64,000 bases of DNA from contig NC_061073.1 in NCBI RefSeq assembly GCF_021917145.1, positions 15,597,507 through 15,661,506 of the forward strand. The letters run 5' to 3'. Shown in pieces: positions 38,301-50,640 of the stretch. The stretch is from Hypomesus transpacificus (Eukaryota; Chordata; Actinopteri; Osmeriformes; Osmeridae). Positions within the stretch are counted from its first letter, which is position 1. Every line of letters begins with the position of its first letter. A program made the position numbers and the translations under genes. The notes beneath the pieces were generated by a model, which was given only the letters and a program-made list of their open reading frames with translations, did no database searches and had not been told where the DNA came from.

Positions 38301-41300
38301 TAGCTGGTCGTGTGCCTACCTGCTCAGACACGGTCCAGGGGATGAGGTCGCCCGAGGCCTTCTTCCCTCTGGACAGGCTGTTGAGGATGGACTGGCGAGA
38401 GATCTCTCCCTCCAGACATACCTGCAGGGCACGGGGAGAAATGTTGACCATGTTCCCACATCGACACACACACAGTTTCCAGCTCAGAGAGAGCGTAAAC
38501 ATGTCTCACCTGCACCACGGCCAGGACCTCTGGTAGAGAGTTCTGTGTGGGGGGAACGGGAGGCAGCAGGCAGAAGAGATGGTGCGCCGGGGCGTCCGAC
38601 AGCAGCTGGAGGTCGTTGGGGGTGTTCTGAAAGCAGGAGGCTCATGGTCAAACGTGCACAGAAAGAGGCCAACATCGACAGGGCTTGAGTTCCAAACGTT
38701 TGGTACACGGTAGACCCTTCAGGCTCCTCGCTCCCTATAAAGCTTCCCCTCACCTTGTAGTGCGATGCCACATAGAGGGCCATGAGTCTCTGCAGGAAGG
38801 CCTCAGACGCTTTGTGGTAGCAGAAGAGAGTGTCTCTGTTGACGTAGTATCTGCACACTCAGCGCTTAGGAACACAACACCGAAAGGGGGAACGGAATTG
38901 GTACATACAAGAAGACATGCTAGCATTTGAGATGGCGTCACTGGAGGATACAGGTCACATGTCTGAGGGAGGGGACAGCCAGAGAGAACCCTGGGAATGT
39001 TCATGCAGTCCAGACACAGGATGTCGTTCAGCCACTTCTCGACGGGGTCTCCCGGGGCATAGCGAATGGACTCGTGCAGAGACACCTCGTGAAGGGAGCG
39101 GGCTGCAGGAGCAGGACAGATTCACATCAGGCACCAACCGTTTTCCTAACCAATCAACACAGAGGGTTTGGTGAAGGGCGGTGCTGGTTGGCTCACCTGC
39201 TGCCAGCCTGGCTGTGTTGGTGTTCCTGTTCTCAGCTGACAGACTCTGCTGGCTGTCTGAGCTCTGCTGCCTTAGCTGCTGAATCAGCTTCAGGGAAAGG
39301 GAACGACCTGTGCCCTCGTACCTGATCGAGGGAGGAGGCAGAGGGAAGAGGCGGGGATTCAGAATCAGTGAACCAAATCAAAATGAACATTTGTTTAGAA
39401 AGCTCCGGAGCTTTCTAGAAACGATGTGACTGGGCTTTACAGATGCCCACGGAGCAGCACCTAGTTATCTTCTGTACAAATACAGTAGGGTCCCGCCATC
39501 TGAGACCACACTGAACATTAAATTGGGAGAAGTGAAGACTAAGAAAACCCAGCTTTCTGTGACAACACAAGAAGCTCTCTGGAATACTGTCAAATAAAGC
39601 TGGTATCATCAAGTTGTGCACACAGTAGTGGATTCCATGCCAGTTTGAAAGCATGCTGTCACTCAAGCAAAAGGGGAACATTCCAAATAGTAAGATATTC
39701 TAAAATCCGTGTACAAAGACTTACAACTTTCAATTAAATCGTTAATCTGACATGAATAATAATGATAATGAATAACGTCAGCGTCTATTTGAGTGGTGGT
39801 GAGGTCTGAGACGTTTTGGACCCCTGCTGTAAACCCGCTCCTCACCCATTAATGGTGGAGGCCATGAAGACGAGGTAGGGTCCCAGCAGCTTCTTGACCA
39901 GGGGGAGGGGGATGGCGGCAGCCTCGTCTATGACCAGCAGCTCTGCCTGGCCCAGCTTTACCGCGTCAGCAGGGTGGATGTACTGTCGAGCGGAAGGTCA
40001 ACGCAGTTCACATACTCCCGTCAACTCACACGTCAGAATAAATAAATATAAGAGTACTCGCACACAACATTGTGAGTGGTGATGATAGCCCACGCGCCTG
40101 CTAACCTGTATGGTCTGCCGATGTTCTTTGAAGATGTTGACGCGTACCACTGCTTTGTTGAATTCTGGGTTCAAAGACTGGATTATCTCATAATCCAGAT
40201 GCTCCTGAGGACGGGACAAAGACATGAATTGACCCAGTAAACCTGGTGGGATTTCCACTGGAGCTACATTTAGAGAACAGGTCTGAGGGATTACCTGGTA
40301 TTGTAAGCCATCAAAACCTTTGAAGATGAATTCGAACAGGGTGTGCAGGTTGTCTGGGCTGGGTGAGGTTATAAAGATGTTGGAGTACCTGTGGGGAGAG
40401 ATAGAAGAAAGTGCTCATTACAACAACAACAACATCAAGGCAGAGGAGCTCCGTACACAAGAGTATTTGCTGCTAGACTGCATGACTGTAGAAACTCCTG
40501 GAACTGGTGAAGCAGGGATGGGGGGGTGGGGGGAGGGAAGGGGGTGGGGGGGCTAACCTTACCCAAAAGCCACTGCTCCCGCCACAGCCAACCCAAGGGC
40601 AGCAGACTTGCCCCTTCCACGGGCTGCTGTCAGGGCCACGGTGCTCCTCAGGGTCTTCTCTGAGATGGCCTCGATGAACTTCAACACCCCCTTGGCCTGA
40701 CGGGAGGGGAGGGAGAGAGTGAAATCAGGAGACTTGAGAATGGAAAGTCAACGCGGAGATGATTGACGGGTGTTCAAGGAGTGATCCCAAGATGTGACTA
40801 GAGTCTCAGAGGATCAACGTACCTGATCCATTGTCTTGCAGCTGTCCACAAGCACACCAACAGGCTGCGTGTCATGGAGAGACTCTTTCAACTCCTTCAA
40901 CTCCTGTTCCCGTGGAGACAGGCTGTCCTCCTGTAGAAAAAGGGGGGTGGGGGTGTCAGATTGTCATTCCAAAGCCAATGATTGACATCTTCAGCATGGG
41001 ATGTTTTGAAGCACATGTGCCTACCTGGGTCTTGGGAGGGACAGGCTTGATGTTGGCAATGTGGCTGGAGACGGGCAGGACGTTGAGCTGGTCGTCAATG
41101 ACGACGCAGGTTTTGCAGGATGACAGAGATAGGATGAACCTGGGAAACAAGCAAGAGTGATTCATGTCACTGCATGAGACCCCTAGAGTTCAACGTAGGG
41201 TTGGGCGACATAACTGGAAAAAGAATTACATTCTATATAACTATTCTCTTATTACTAAGTGTGTATCGCTGTACATATCACTACTGTTTTATTGCCCAGG

Positions 41301-42328
41301 CCTAGTTCAACATAACATGTTTAACAGGAACAACAGTATTCTGAGAGTATAAAATGATAAGACTGGCATTGAGACATAGCTGACCTTTCATTGAATCTTC
41401 CCACCACATCTTGATGGGCCTCGGTTCTGTACCGAGAATGGACATCCTGGTTGGACAAACGACAACAAAGTTGAGCTTACTCATACAGGGGCTGAGAGCC
41501 TGACATGGTCCGTAAACAGTACAGTGAGGACATCCCATTTGATGGTGAACTGGAGGGGTTTACCATTGTCATTGTGTACAGTTGCTTGAGGGAGTTCATA
41601 GTCCGGAGCAGGATGACCACTATGCCCCCTCCCTCAACTGTCTCAATGGTTCTGGCCAGAAGATTGGGAGTGAGAGCTTCAAAGTCCTTTGGGAAAGAGA
41701 TGACCACGATCAGTATGCTTCAGGTGGATGAACTGGAACAGGACAACACTCCTGTCAGTCATGTCAACGTGGGACCTACCTGAAGGACGCACATGCCATA
41801 TGTGTTACCCAGGATCTTGTGTGTCTCGTTGTAATAACAGTAGCGGATGTTGGTCGCAGCAATGAAGAGCTCAAACGGATCGTCCTGCTTCAAGTTCAAA
41901 GTTCCAGTTTTGATCTTCTTCTGCAGCTGCCTCATGCGCTTCTTACGGTTGCTAGGTACCACAACATAACAGATTAACATCGTCATAGTAACACATCTAT
42001 GTACATTACACACAGTTTGCAATAGGTTATTTACCTGCTAAACCCCAGCTCTTTTTTGTAGCACCAGAGAACAGAGGGTCTGGCCCTGACTGAAGCTTTC
42101 GACAACATGTGATGCAAGATGACAACCTAGATGAAATTAGGATGGAATGAAATTAGAATTAAAGACCAATTGTATATCTCCAAGGAAAGACAAATGGAGG
42201 TTTTAGCCAAGTACCTGATCTTTTCCATGATCCCCAACCACCACAAACATGGTACGGTGCTGCAGAGACACTCCATTCTCTATCTGCACACGGATCCGGT
42301 TATCCACCTTCTTTCGAAATGTGGCCAT
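35364..42328 (-). CDS. nat10: RNA cytidine acetyltransferase NAT10 (1029 aa, 28 coding exons)
   Basis: NAT10 makes N4-acetylcytidine in 18S rRNA and, with THUMPD1, in tRNA, in the nucleolus, using ATP and acetyl-CoA. Exons (minus, 5' to 3'): 42328-42215, 42126-42035, 41951-41780, 41686-41564, 41446-41385, 41139-41025, 40930-40823, 40696-40563, 40388-40295, 40204-40106, 39982-39846, 39321-39197, 39102-38952, 38850-38754, 38626-38510, 38421-38320, 38218-38144, 38037-37921, 37633-37500, 37210-37162, 37069-36973, 36883-36773, 36507-36335, 36223-36104, 36015-35917, 35812-35739, 35653-35573 and 35481-35364. This totals 1029 aa; human is 1025. Walker A (AARGRGKS) is at about 284-291 and Walker B (VIDEAAAIP) at about 387-395. 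The acetyl-CoA GNAT motif RIAVNPDYQGMGYGTRALQ is at about 630-648. The tail is Lys/Arg-rich, fitting nucleolar targeting. The donor after exon 19 is GC. Confidence 0.97.
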
Positions 42329-42888
42329 GACTCTTAATCAGAATAAATTAAGAAAACGCAAAAAGAAATTCAATCCACAGTAACGAATAACATTGTGTCG
42401 GTTTCTATCTTAATAAAAAAAAACGTGTCAACTCGCCGGTGTAGCTTAGAAAAATAGCTAGCTAGCTCAATGTAGTCTTACATTACAAAAGTTGATATCA
42501 TACCTAGCACTACAGAATCCCAAGATGGTTTTAAAAGTATTTCTCCACAAACGTAACTATACGCTGTAATACTGTGAACTCACCATCCAACAAGTAACGT
42601 AAATTTATTAGATAACCAGTTTACATTTGTGAGCTACAGTCTACATGCCAGACGTCATGCCGGAGATAAACTCACGTGGGGACGGGTGAAGAAAAAAGGA
42701 CCCCTGATTAGACGTCAGAAAAATGCGACTTGAACACACTGATGCCTAGTTCATTGCCTGACCTAAAAGTAAACCACCCCATGTTCAAGTCAGTATTTTG
42801 TGTGTGAAATGTAATAAGCTATTAACTAGGAATACGATAAGAGACTAGCTTAAATTCCAACCACGAAGCAAATATAATGCAACACATC
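42329..42888 (-). promoter_or_regulatory. nat10: Presumed nat10 promoter and 5' UTR region
   Basis: About 560 bases lie between the nat10 start codon and the candidate poly(A) signal of caprin1, both genes reading leftward. No TATA box or coding exon is evident. The nat10 5' UTR and promoter must fit here unless they overlap the caprin1 3' end. Confidence 0.4.
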
Positions 42889-42894
42889 TTTATT
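42889..42894 (-). terminator. caprin1: Candidate caprin1 poly(A) signal
   Basis: TTTATT on the plus strand reads AATAAA on the minus strand, about 480 bases after the caprin1 stop. It would give a 3' UTR of ordinary length. Confidence 0.5.
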
Positions 42895-43376
42895 GAAACT
42901 ATTGAAGCAACATCAATTTACAAACGTAAAAATTGGGAGCGTCCTAAGAACTAAACAAAAAACGCTTTTAGAACCAAATAACGTCATGTTTAAAAAAGGG
43001 GGCTGCGCTGCAAAAACAAAATCTCCCGGGGAATGGACCAGCAGTGGCAGGTATTTTTGTGTTTTATTTTATACAAAAAATAAATTAATGAAATCTTTCA
43101 AGTTTACAGGAATATTTGTTTCAAACACAGGCTTGCTTAAAACTGTGACATTAAGGATTTACAGCTTGGCTCATAATTAAACTCATTAAAACATTTAATA
43201 TTTTCAAATATCAAAGCAGGCATACTTTGATAAAAAAAAAGCCTGGGAATACCACTGATGAGAAACCAAAGAAGAAGAAGTGTGAGCTGGGGGCAAATGC
43301 ATTCTTGATTCTCTGAAGGTTAATTGTGGCGCAGGTTCGGTCAGTCAGCGAGGGTCAGTCACGAACACCAGTCTTA

Positions 43377-46300
43377 TCAGGATCGCATGGCCTGGGCGTT
43401 TCCTCTGGGCACTCCTCTCGGTCCTTGGCCCGATCCTCGCTTGTAATTCGGTTGATAACCGTCCTGAAACAGAAATTACAGAGGCAAAAATCACTGGCAT
43501 TGCTTGGACATTTCTTTACCTGAGGCAAAGGGACTTGAACCCAGTAAATGACTGTCAAGAGGTGATCCTTACCCGCTGGTAGTTACTGTTGGAATAGTCC
43601 CGAGGTGTGCTGAACTGGGCTTGTCCATATCCAGAGTTTGGAGTGTTCGCAAAAGGAGGGCGGTAACCATCATATCCACCTGAGGCCAGATAGACCTTAA
43701 ATTAACTACTTATGGAACATTTAGTGTCCAATACCGCTAATAATCGAAAGGGGGAAAATTAAACCACCCAAAAAATCCCTCACAAACTTGGCCAATCGAA
43801 CAAAGTTTTGATGTGACTGCTGTGAGCAGAAGTGCGACTAGCTACCTCTGAAGCCGTTTGATGATCCCCTGTAGCCGTTGACCATGCCCCGGGCATTGCG
43901 GGGCCCGCCGCGGGACATGCCCTTGCTGTTGTAGAAGGCCTGTGGCTGCCGGCCAAAACCTGGGCCCTGCTGGGAGGCCTGCTGGTGCCCAGAGCTGGGC
44001 AGGGACTGGTCCTGCGAGTGGAAGGCACCTACTGAAGACATGGAAACGTTAGGGGGAATTAGGTGGGTGTAGTTTAGTGCTAGACTGTTTGACTGCCAAA
44101 TCATATTAGAACCTGTCTTTGCATCGCTTTGAATAAAAGTGTCTGTTAAATGATTATATTATACAGTACATTCATGACCTAAAGGTCAATTTATCTGTGA
44201 TGTAAACCTCGAGCATTACAAATACTCAGAATTGAGATGGAGACGTCACATATTGCAGACTTGTCTTGCTAATTAACCCTTTAAGACCCCTGGTTGTAAA
44301 ATTATTTACAATTTTTGAAAGACCACATTATTCCAATGGCATTGCAAGACAAGACAATAGGACCCATTGGCTATGCAAAAATTGGCCTTTCAAAAAATGA
44401 ATGTGTTTTTTGGAGAGCTAAAAGTGACGCTTGTCTTCATCAGCAATACAGAAAATGTCAGCTGTCCCCAACCCTGCTCACCAGATTGAAGTGGTTCCGA
44501 CTGCATCTCAGTCTGCTCTGCAGATATCTGTGATTGGCTGAAGCCCTGGCTGTAGTTGTTCTGGTATTGGCTGGCCTGGTTCAATGCTTCCGTCTCATTC
44601 GCTGGTGGGACGGGGGCGTTGAGGTTGAAAACCTGAGTGGGGAACAAGGACCCACTGCGTTAAACTGAGGTGAAACTGAATTAGAATAGAATTCTGGGTA
44701 CCAAAACATTTGAATGGGCTACCAGAGAGCCTGCTACAAATCAAACATCAATCGCTACTTCAGCAGATTCATCTCGAGTTCCTCTCGAATGTGTTAATTT
44801 TATCGACGATAAATAGTGTTACCGTCTGCATGGACTGGAATGGCGCAGCATTGACGTTAATGCCACTTGTGTGGGGAGACTTGCAGACAGGCTGGAAGAC
44901 CTGTGTCTGAGAGGTGGGGGGGAGCGTGGAGGAGGGAGGGGGCTGATCTGACGACAGGGAGGCCTGAGGGAAGGAAAGAGCCAACATCACCATCATATAC
45001 ACAACCACAACAAATCTATGTAGACTGACTCAGGCACAGTGCAAAGCTTAGGGGTCCTTATTCCATAGGGCCAGGGCGGGTTAATGCTTTAGGCTGTAGC
45101 TCTGTAGGTGGTGTTGGGTCAGGTTGTACCTGGATGGGGTTGATGGAGTCTGTGGGTGGCCGAGGGTCTGGCGTGTGTGAGGGCTGGAACATGGGGGGAG
45201 GGGTGGAGTAGGCCTCAGGCGTGGGGGAGACCATGGGGACCTGAGGAAGGCGGGAGATCACTGATCACACACATCCTTTGTCCAGGCTTTAGGTAGAAAC
45301 GATGCAAACAATGATCAGACGTCTTCAGGTCACTCACTTGCGTGGGTTCAGGCTGTGCAGGAACGGGGTTGGGTTGGGACAGACGCGAGTCAGGGTGTAC
45401 TGGTGAGGAGAGGAATCATCCAGACGGTTACATGCTGAATCACAACGTCCACTTGAATGACCCCATAGTGAGGTACTCTCAAAAGGAGAAGCGTGCTGGG
45501 ACTCACCAGGGGAGCACACCATCTGAGCCAGGTCCATGTTCTGGCCCGGCTTCATCGGCTGAGCTAACACGATGGCTGGGTCGATCGGCTGTCCGTCAAA
45601 CTCGAGCATGGAATCCTGGGAGAGGGAAAGCGCGCACACACACACACACACAGATAGATCAGTTAACCTGCAGGGTTAACTGATCTATTGCTGGGCGTCT
45701 TCAACTCCAACACACCTGATTGAAACGAACGGGCCATTATCAGGCTTCTGCAGAGCTTCGTAATGATCCCTTCACTTGAAACTGGTGTGTTGGAGCAGGG
45801 AAATGTAAAAACAATAAAAATAAAATCCAGTGGATCCTGAGGACCAGGGTTGAAGACAACCGCTCTAGATAACGGGCCAATCACAGGAGGGACGAGGGCA
45901 GCTCCTCACCTGCATGAAGTCGTAGGGTCCCTGCATCTGGGCCATCAGGTCTTGAACCGCCCGCTTCCTAACAACAGGGTCCGCCGGGGGGGAGGGGGGG
46001 GCGGCGGACAGGGGGCGGGTTTCCAGCTCCGCGTGGGGAGGGGCTAACTGTACGGTCTGCATCACACCTGCCACCTGGAAGGAAGGGCGGAGGGTCAGTG
46101 GGCGTCATTGGTGCCCGACGCCGAAATACTGTTTGATCCATGCACCTCTGATCCTTAAATCTTCTGCTGCGCTTTCTACATGCGCCATTTGTGCGTTGCA
46201 AAGTGAATGTCATGGAAACGTAAAAGGCAATCAGCTGTATTCAAAGGCCACGGGGGACTGTTACCTCTACTTCTATGGTCCACTCATCTCCCTGCTCCGG

Positions 46301-49300
46301 CTCGCTGCTGCTGTATGTGCCGTCTGGAATGAACTGTCTGTTTACAAACTGCAGAGAGAAACTGCCACGTTAGCGACGGCAGGTAAAAACAGCGCTCAGA
46401 AAAGAAAACAGCGAAACATGAATCCTTCTCACCTCCGTCGCTTCCACCTCGATGGGCTCCGTATAGTCCTCTACCACTTCAGCCTCTGGAAAGGACGACA
46501 CTTTTAAGAACCCAAAACGTACTTCATTACATGACCAACTTGCAACTGCTTCAAAAGAGACAGGTTTCTCAGGACGGGTAATGAAATTGACCTGGATGGG
46601 CGAACTGCTCCTCGGCCTCAGACGACTCCACTGCAGCCGCTGCTGGGAGCTCCACCTCCTCCTCCTGTTCCACCTCCTCCTCCGGATCCTCCTTGGTGCA
46701 CACTCCGTTCTGGTGGGACTGGGATCGGTTAAAGTACCCACTTAGCAGCACTCTGTCCAAGCTCTCCTTCAGAGCTTTGTCTGGGGAAGAAAGGGAATTA
46801 TCAAAATCAACCACATCAGTCCCATCTGATACTGTAGCTGGGATATCCCCTTGCTTTCATAGGTGCTGCGTCAACCGTAGTTCCAGCTGATGTAGCAATC
46901 TTATAAATCTCATTCACTAGCCATTATGGTGATGTTGACCCATTAATATTCACAGCAGTTTTTGTCTAAAGGCTGTCCACTGTGCCCCCGTGCCAAGAGG
47001 TTATCTGCCTGAACTAATATTCCCTTAGGGAATCCTCCACTGATGGGGGAGTTTTCCTAGAGGATGTGACAGGCTTGGCTGGTGGCGATCAGCTAAATCG
47101 GGTCACCAGTGTTCCTGCAGGAACCCAGAGTGCTTGCCAGGCGGTTCTGTGTGAATGGGCTCTCAGAGGGGAACCACAGGAGACTGGACAGGGCCACTGG
47201 CACGCTGCCCCGATGCTGAGTCGGAATCAGCTCTTGGCATTCAGCCTCCTGATAGAATGCAACACTGTGTGTGTGTGTGTGTGCGAACATGGCCTGGAGG
47301 AACCAAGTCTGCCACCACCACTCCCAGCCCTGGAGCAGCCTAAAGGGGTCTCAAGCAGTAGCTCTTATGAGTAAGGAGTTAAAAGTTATGGGATTAAAGT
47401 TAGGAGACACTGCCGGCTCCTTGTTCCCAATCCAAGTCCCAACACACACACACACAACAGTCTGTTTCTGATTACTGTGTCACCACCCATCTACCACATT
47501 GTCCTGCCAAATAGTTTCCACACCTGCTGTGTAACCAAATGAAGACATGTCAGGCGTTGCATAACAAATATGCTTCCTGTCTAATTCTAAGAGTTTTTGA
47601 CACAAAGTCAGTGACCGTGCCGAGTCATGAAACAAGGGAGGTATTGAACTGAAGGCAACTTCTACTTAAAATCTGAAAAAGGAGAGGAGGGCTTTTTGGC
47701 AGTTTACATCAACACAACCGTAAAATGGAACGCTGGTTATATAACCTACATGTTGTTCCTGCCACAGTCCTGTCCTTTCCCTCCAACAGCTCCCAAAGGT
47801 GTTGAGAAGCCCCTTCGTACTGGTCAGTCAACCTGAAAGGACTACAGTTACTAAACTCTGTCCATAAACTCAGAATTCAACTCAAGTCATAAGGTTTCAG
47901 AACTGGCCAGTGTGAGCAAGCGGGTCCCATTGACCTGGTTTTTTGGTCGCGTTCTGGCCCAACAAGTTTGTAGAACTCATCGAGGGCAGAGAGTTCGCTG
48001 TCTGCGAGGAGTGAAGCCCCTCCTCCGCCCTGCCTCAGCTCCTGCCTCAGCTCCTGCCTCACAGACGCCTCTCCCAGGCGGTCCAGCAGGAACTGCAGCT
48101 CCAGGACGCTCTTCAACCTCCTCTGTTCAGCCTCCTCTCTCTGCAGCTGCTCCCTCCTGGCTGCCTTCTTCACTGCTTTCTGGATCTGAGGAGGACAGGC
48201 GTGTTGAGAGCAGGGTTCAGCATGACCTATGACTCTTGGTGAGGGGGTTCCCTAAAAAATGTGTCCCCTTTTTTTTGCAATGTTATCTATATATTTGCCT
48301 TTTTAAATGTAATGACATCTTGTTTGGAATTTGAACATTTCTAATTTAAGATTAGCCAACCTGATATTCACTCCTAAACCCCGCCCCCTCATTTCAAACC
48401 TTGCTCAAGACAAATAAGTTCTTACATCTTGTCCCAGAGTAAGGAAGCTCTTCTGCAACTCTCTGGCAAATTCCAAGTTATTGGTCACTTCCTGGAATTT
48501 AGACAGGGCCTCCTAAAAGGAACATAAGAAATGAGACACTTCAGGAAAGCAGAGAACATGACCGCAGTCCACAAACTGCAGTAGGATTAGTGTAATGAGG
48601 AACCTCAGGCCTGTTGACCCACCAGCTGGTCCTGATTGAGACGCTCCCCTTTATTCCTCTTGGCCTGATAGTCATCCAGTTTGCCCTGGAAAAATAGCAT
48701 GTAATTGAAAAGGTGTAGGTAAAAGTTGTTTACAGACTCCGGATAAAGATTTGTTTCTAACCTCAATGTTCTATTTTGAAAAGCACTATTGCCCAAGGCT
48801 TTTCCAAGAAATTGATGCAAGTCAGTATTAGATTTCTGAGGGCATAAATAGTAACGCCAGTCGAGCTGACTAACTTCATTGCAGTTTCCAAAAACGGTCA
48901 GAGGTGGGTCAGCAAGATAACTTATTAGTAGTAGTACCTGAGGGGTCAGATGGCTGAGCAGTTAGGGAATCGGGCTATTAATCAGAAGGTTGCCGGTTTG
49001 ATTCCTGGCCATGCAAAATGACATTGTGTCCTTGGGCAAGGCACTTCACCCTACTTGCCTCAGGGGGGGGGGGGGGGGGGCCTGTACTTACTGTAAGTCG
49101 CTCTGGATAAGAGTGTCTACTAAATTACTAAATCTAAATGTGATATCCATTCTAGAGAGAAGTAGTGAGCTCATCCAACAAGCTAAACAAAAGAAAGTGA
49201 AGCCAACAACACACTGCTACATTGCTGAGTGCAGAACTGCACCAAACCATTGGACAGTAATAACATGTGGTTACAAAAGGAGGACACATTTTGTCAGCTA

Positions 49301-49738
49301 AATATACCTGGCAAAACAGCTTAGTCATCCTCCCCATAGGTAGCCATCAATAATACTGACAAAACAGGATGACACTAGCCCATCCCTGCATGACAGATGC
49401 ACCTGATACAGACTGTTTGTCAGTAGAGAGATTGAGATGTTTGAAAAACCATTCTAAAAATAACTGGAAAATGTGTTTCCTTTTCCCAACAGAACACAGA
49501 ATTCTGGAACTTGTCAAATTCATCCATGTTGCTGGTGTAGCCGCTACCTAATAATTACCTTTTTCTTCTCCATGTTGCGAACTTTTTTTTCAATCACACC
49601 CAGCACCTGCTTCATGGCTTCTGTCTGAGCCCCAGATGTCTGCCCCCCAAGGGTAATCTGACCCATCGATCCAGGTGTAGATCCCACTTCCGGGCTGGCG
49701 GACTGCATTGTCCTGTTGCCATTCATTGCTGAGGGCAT
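43377..49738 (-). CDS. caprin1: Caprin-1, RNA-binding stress-granule protein (702 aa, 17 coding exons)
   Basis: Exons (minus): 49738-49559, 48685-48623, 48512-48426, 48185-47935, 47832-47750, 46780-46592, 46485-46433, 46348-46265, 46074-45910, 45615-45507, 45399-45338, 45240-45130, 44963-44823, 44632-44482, 44031-43846, 43679-43573 and 43463-43377. All are GT-AG, totalling 702 aa; human is 709. Caprin-1 binds mRNAs and G3BP1 and controls translation and stress-granule assembly. The N-terminal helical dimerisation region (HR1) covers about 55-250. An acidic Glu-rich stretch follows at about 245-300. The G3BP1-binding region YDFMQDSMLEFDGQPIDP is at about 381-398. Conserved SGINVNAAPFQSMQTV appears later, and the C-terminus carries Arg/Gly motifs (RGG, YRG, RGSGQGPRG). 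The C-terminus ends soon after GPRGVPRGN, like the short isoform of mammals. The start ATG follows an acceptor directly, so the 5' UTR is in upstream exons. Confidence 0.96.
44127..44160 (+). mobile_element. SINE/LINE tail relic in caprin1 intron
   Basis: GCATCGCTTTGAATAAAAGTG followed by TCTGTTAAATGATTA matches the tail of the SINE copies with several substitutions. It is a short decayed fragment. Confidence 0.5.
45654..45688. repeat. 35-bp near-perfect palindrome in caprin1 intron
   Basis: Arms ATAGATCAGTTAACC (45654-45668) and its reverse complement (45674-45688) flank a five-base centre TGCAG. The palindrome abuts a CA repeat on its left and lies about 10 bases left of a MITE-like element. 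Confidence 0.9.
45697..45857. mobile_element. Palindromic MITE-like element in caprin1 intron
   Basis: Ends are GTCTTCAAC (45697-45705) and GTTGAAGAC (45849-45857). Inside are CTCCAACACACCTGATT near the left end and ACTGGTGTGTTGGAGCAGGG towards the right. It belongs to the same group as 34392-34565 and has no coding capacity. It lies in the intron between exons 45910-46074 and 45507-45615. Confidence 0.8.
48946..49140 (+). mobile_element. tRNA-derived SINE, copy 2, in caprin1 intron 1
   Basis: GTCAGATGGCTGAGCAGTTA includes an A-box-like segment and GGTTTGATTCC is the B box. The body has CCTTGGGCAAGGCACTTCAC and the tail CTCTGGATAAGAGTGTCTAC, ending in AAATG repeats. An 18-base G run at 49063-49080 replaces the short G stretch of copy 1. 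It is antisense to caprin1. Confidence 0.85.
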
Positions 49739-50640
49739 CTGTTCAGGGGAAGGTAAGTGAGGTGATGGAGAAAGTAGGGGAATGTCGTAGTAACATCGTC
49801 AAGGCTATAACATGTGGACTGACATATGAAAACCCATATTTTCATACACAACCTTCATGAAAAACGGGTTCACTTAATCAATCTGTCAAAGGGTTATTAT
49901 TATCAGCGCTCTGACAACATTCCTGTTGACACAAGCGCCTTAAGCACGATTTTGAGACTCGACATGCAAATCACTTTTCAGCCTCCAATCTGAGCCGTTA
50001 ACACGTTACAAGACCAGGTGGAACATTCTAGGCCCCGGCAAGTGCCAGTGAGATCTGCATTGCTTTTTATCAGAATGAGAAATATTATAGAAGACCTTAT
50101 AAACCACCTGTCATCAAGACCATGCCAGCCAGAACTGCAGCAGGTGTGCCCGCAGTTGGTCAGCTTTTCTAAAGCATTGCTTTAGTGTACTAGCTTGTAA
50201 AGTGTAAAAACTACACATAGCAATCTAGAAGGTGGTGAAATTAACGTAAGACTGAACTCAATTGAATCAAAATGGCTAGCTACATGCTGTCTCTCAAGAT
50301 GAAAAGCGAAACGGTAGTTAGCTCGCAGGCTATAACTAGCCATCTTTATCATGGCTCATCCAGAAAGAAACGTAGCATGTAGCAAACTAGCATTAGGCCC
50401 ACGTTGTTCTGGATTTTCTTACCTCTATTTTAATATCTATGTATCCGCAGGGGAACTTGTTCGACAGACAAGCAGAATAACCAGATACCTTTATTGTGTT
50501 GCTTTCTTGCTCTTTAAATTTCTGAGGGATCCGCCCCGCCGGCCTCACCGACAACTGAGACTGGTTTCGTAGGCGAATAAACTCTTTATAACGGAGAAGG
50601 TCCCCTTTCAGTTGGTTGTCTGCTTCCTATCCCCACAAAG
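49739..50640 (-). promoter_or_regulatory. caprin1: Presumed caprin1 5' UTR exons and promoter region
   Basis: The coding start follows directly after an acceptor (GAACAG|ATG), so a non-coding exon must lie upstream on the minus strand. CG dinucleotides are locally frequent around 50530-50575, a plausible promoter position. The exact exon could not be placed. Confidence 0.35.
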
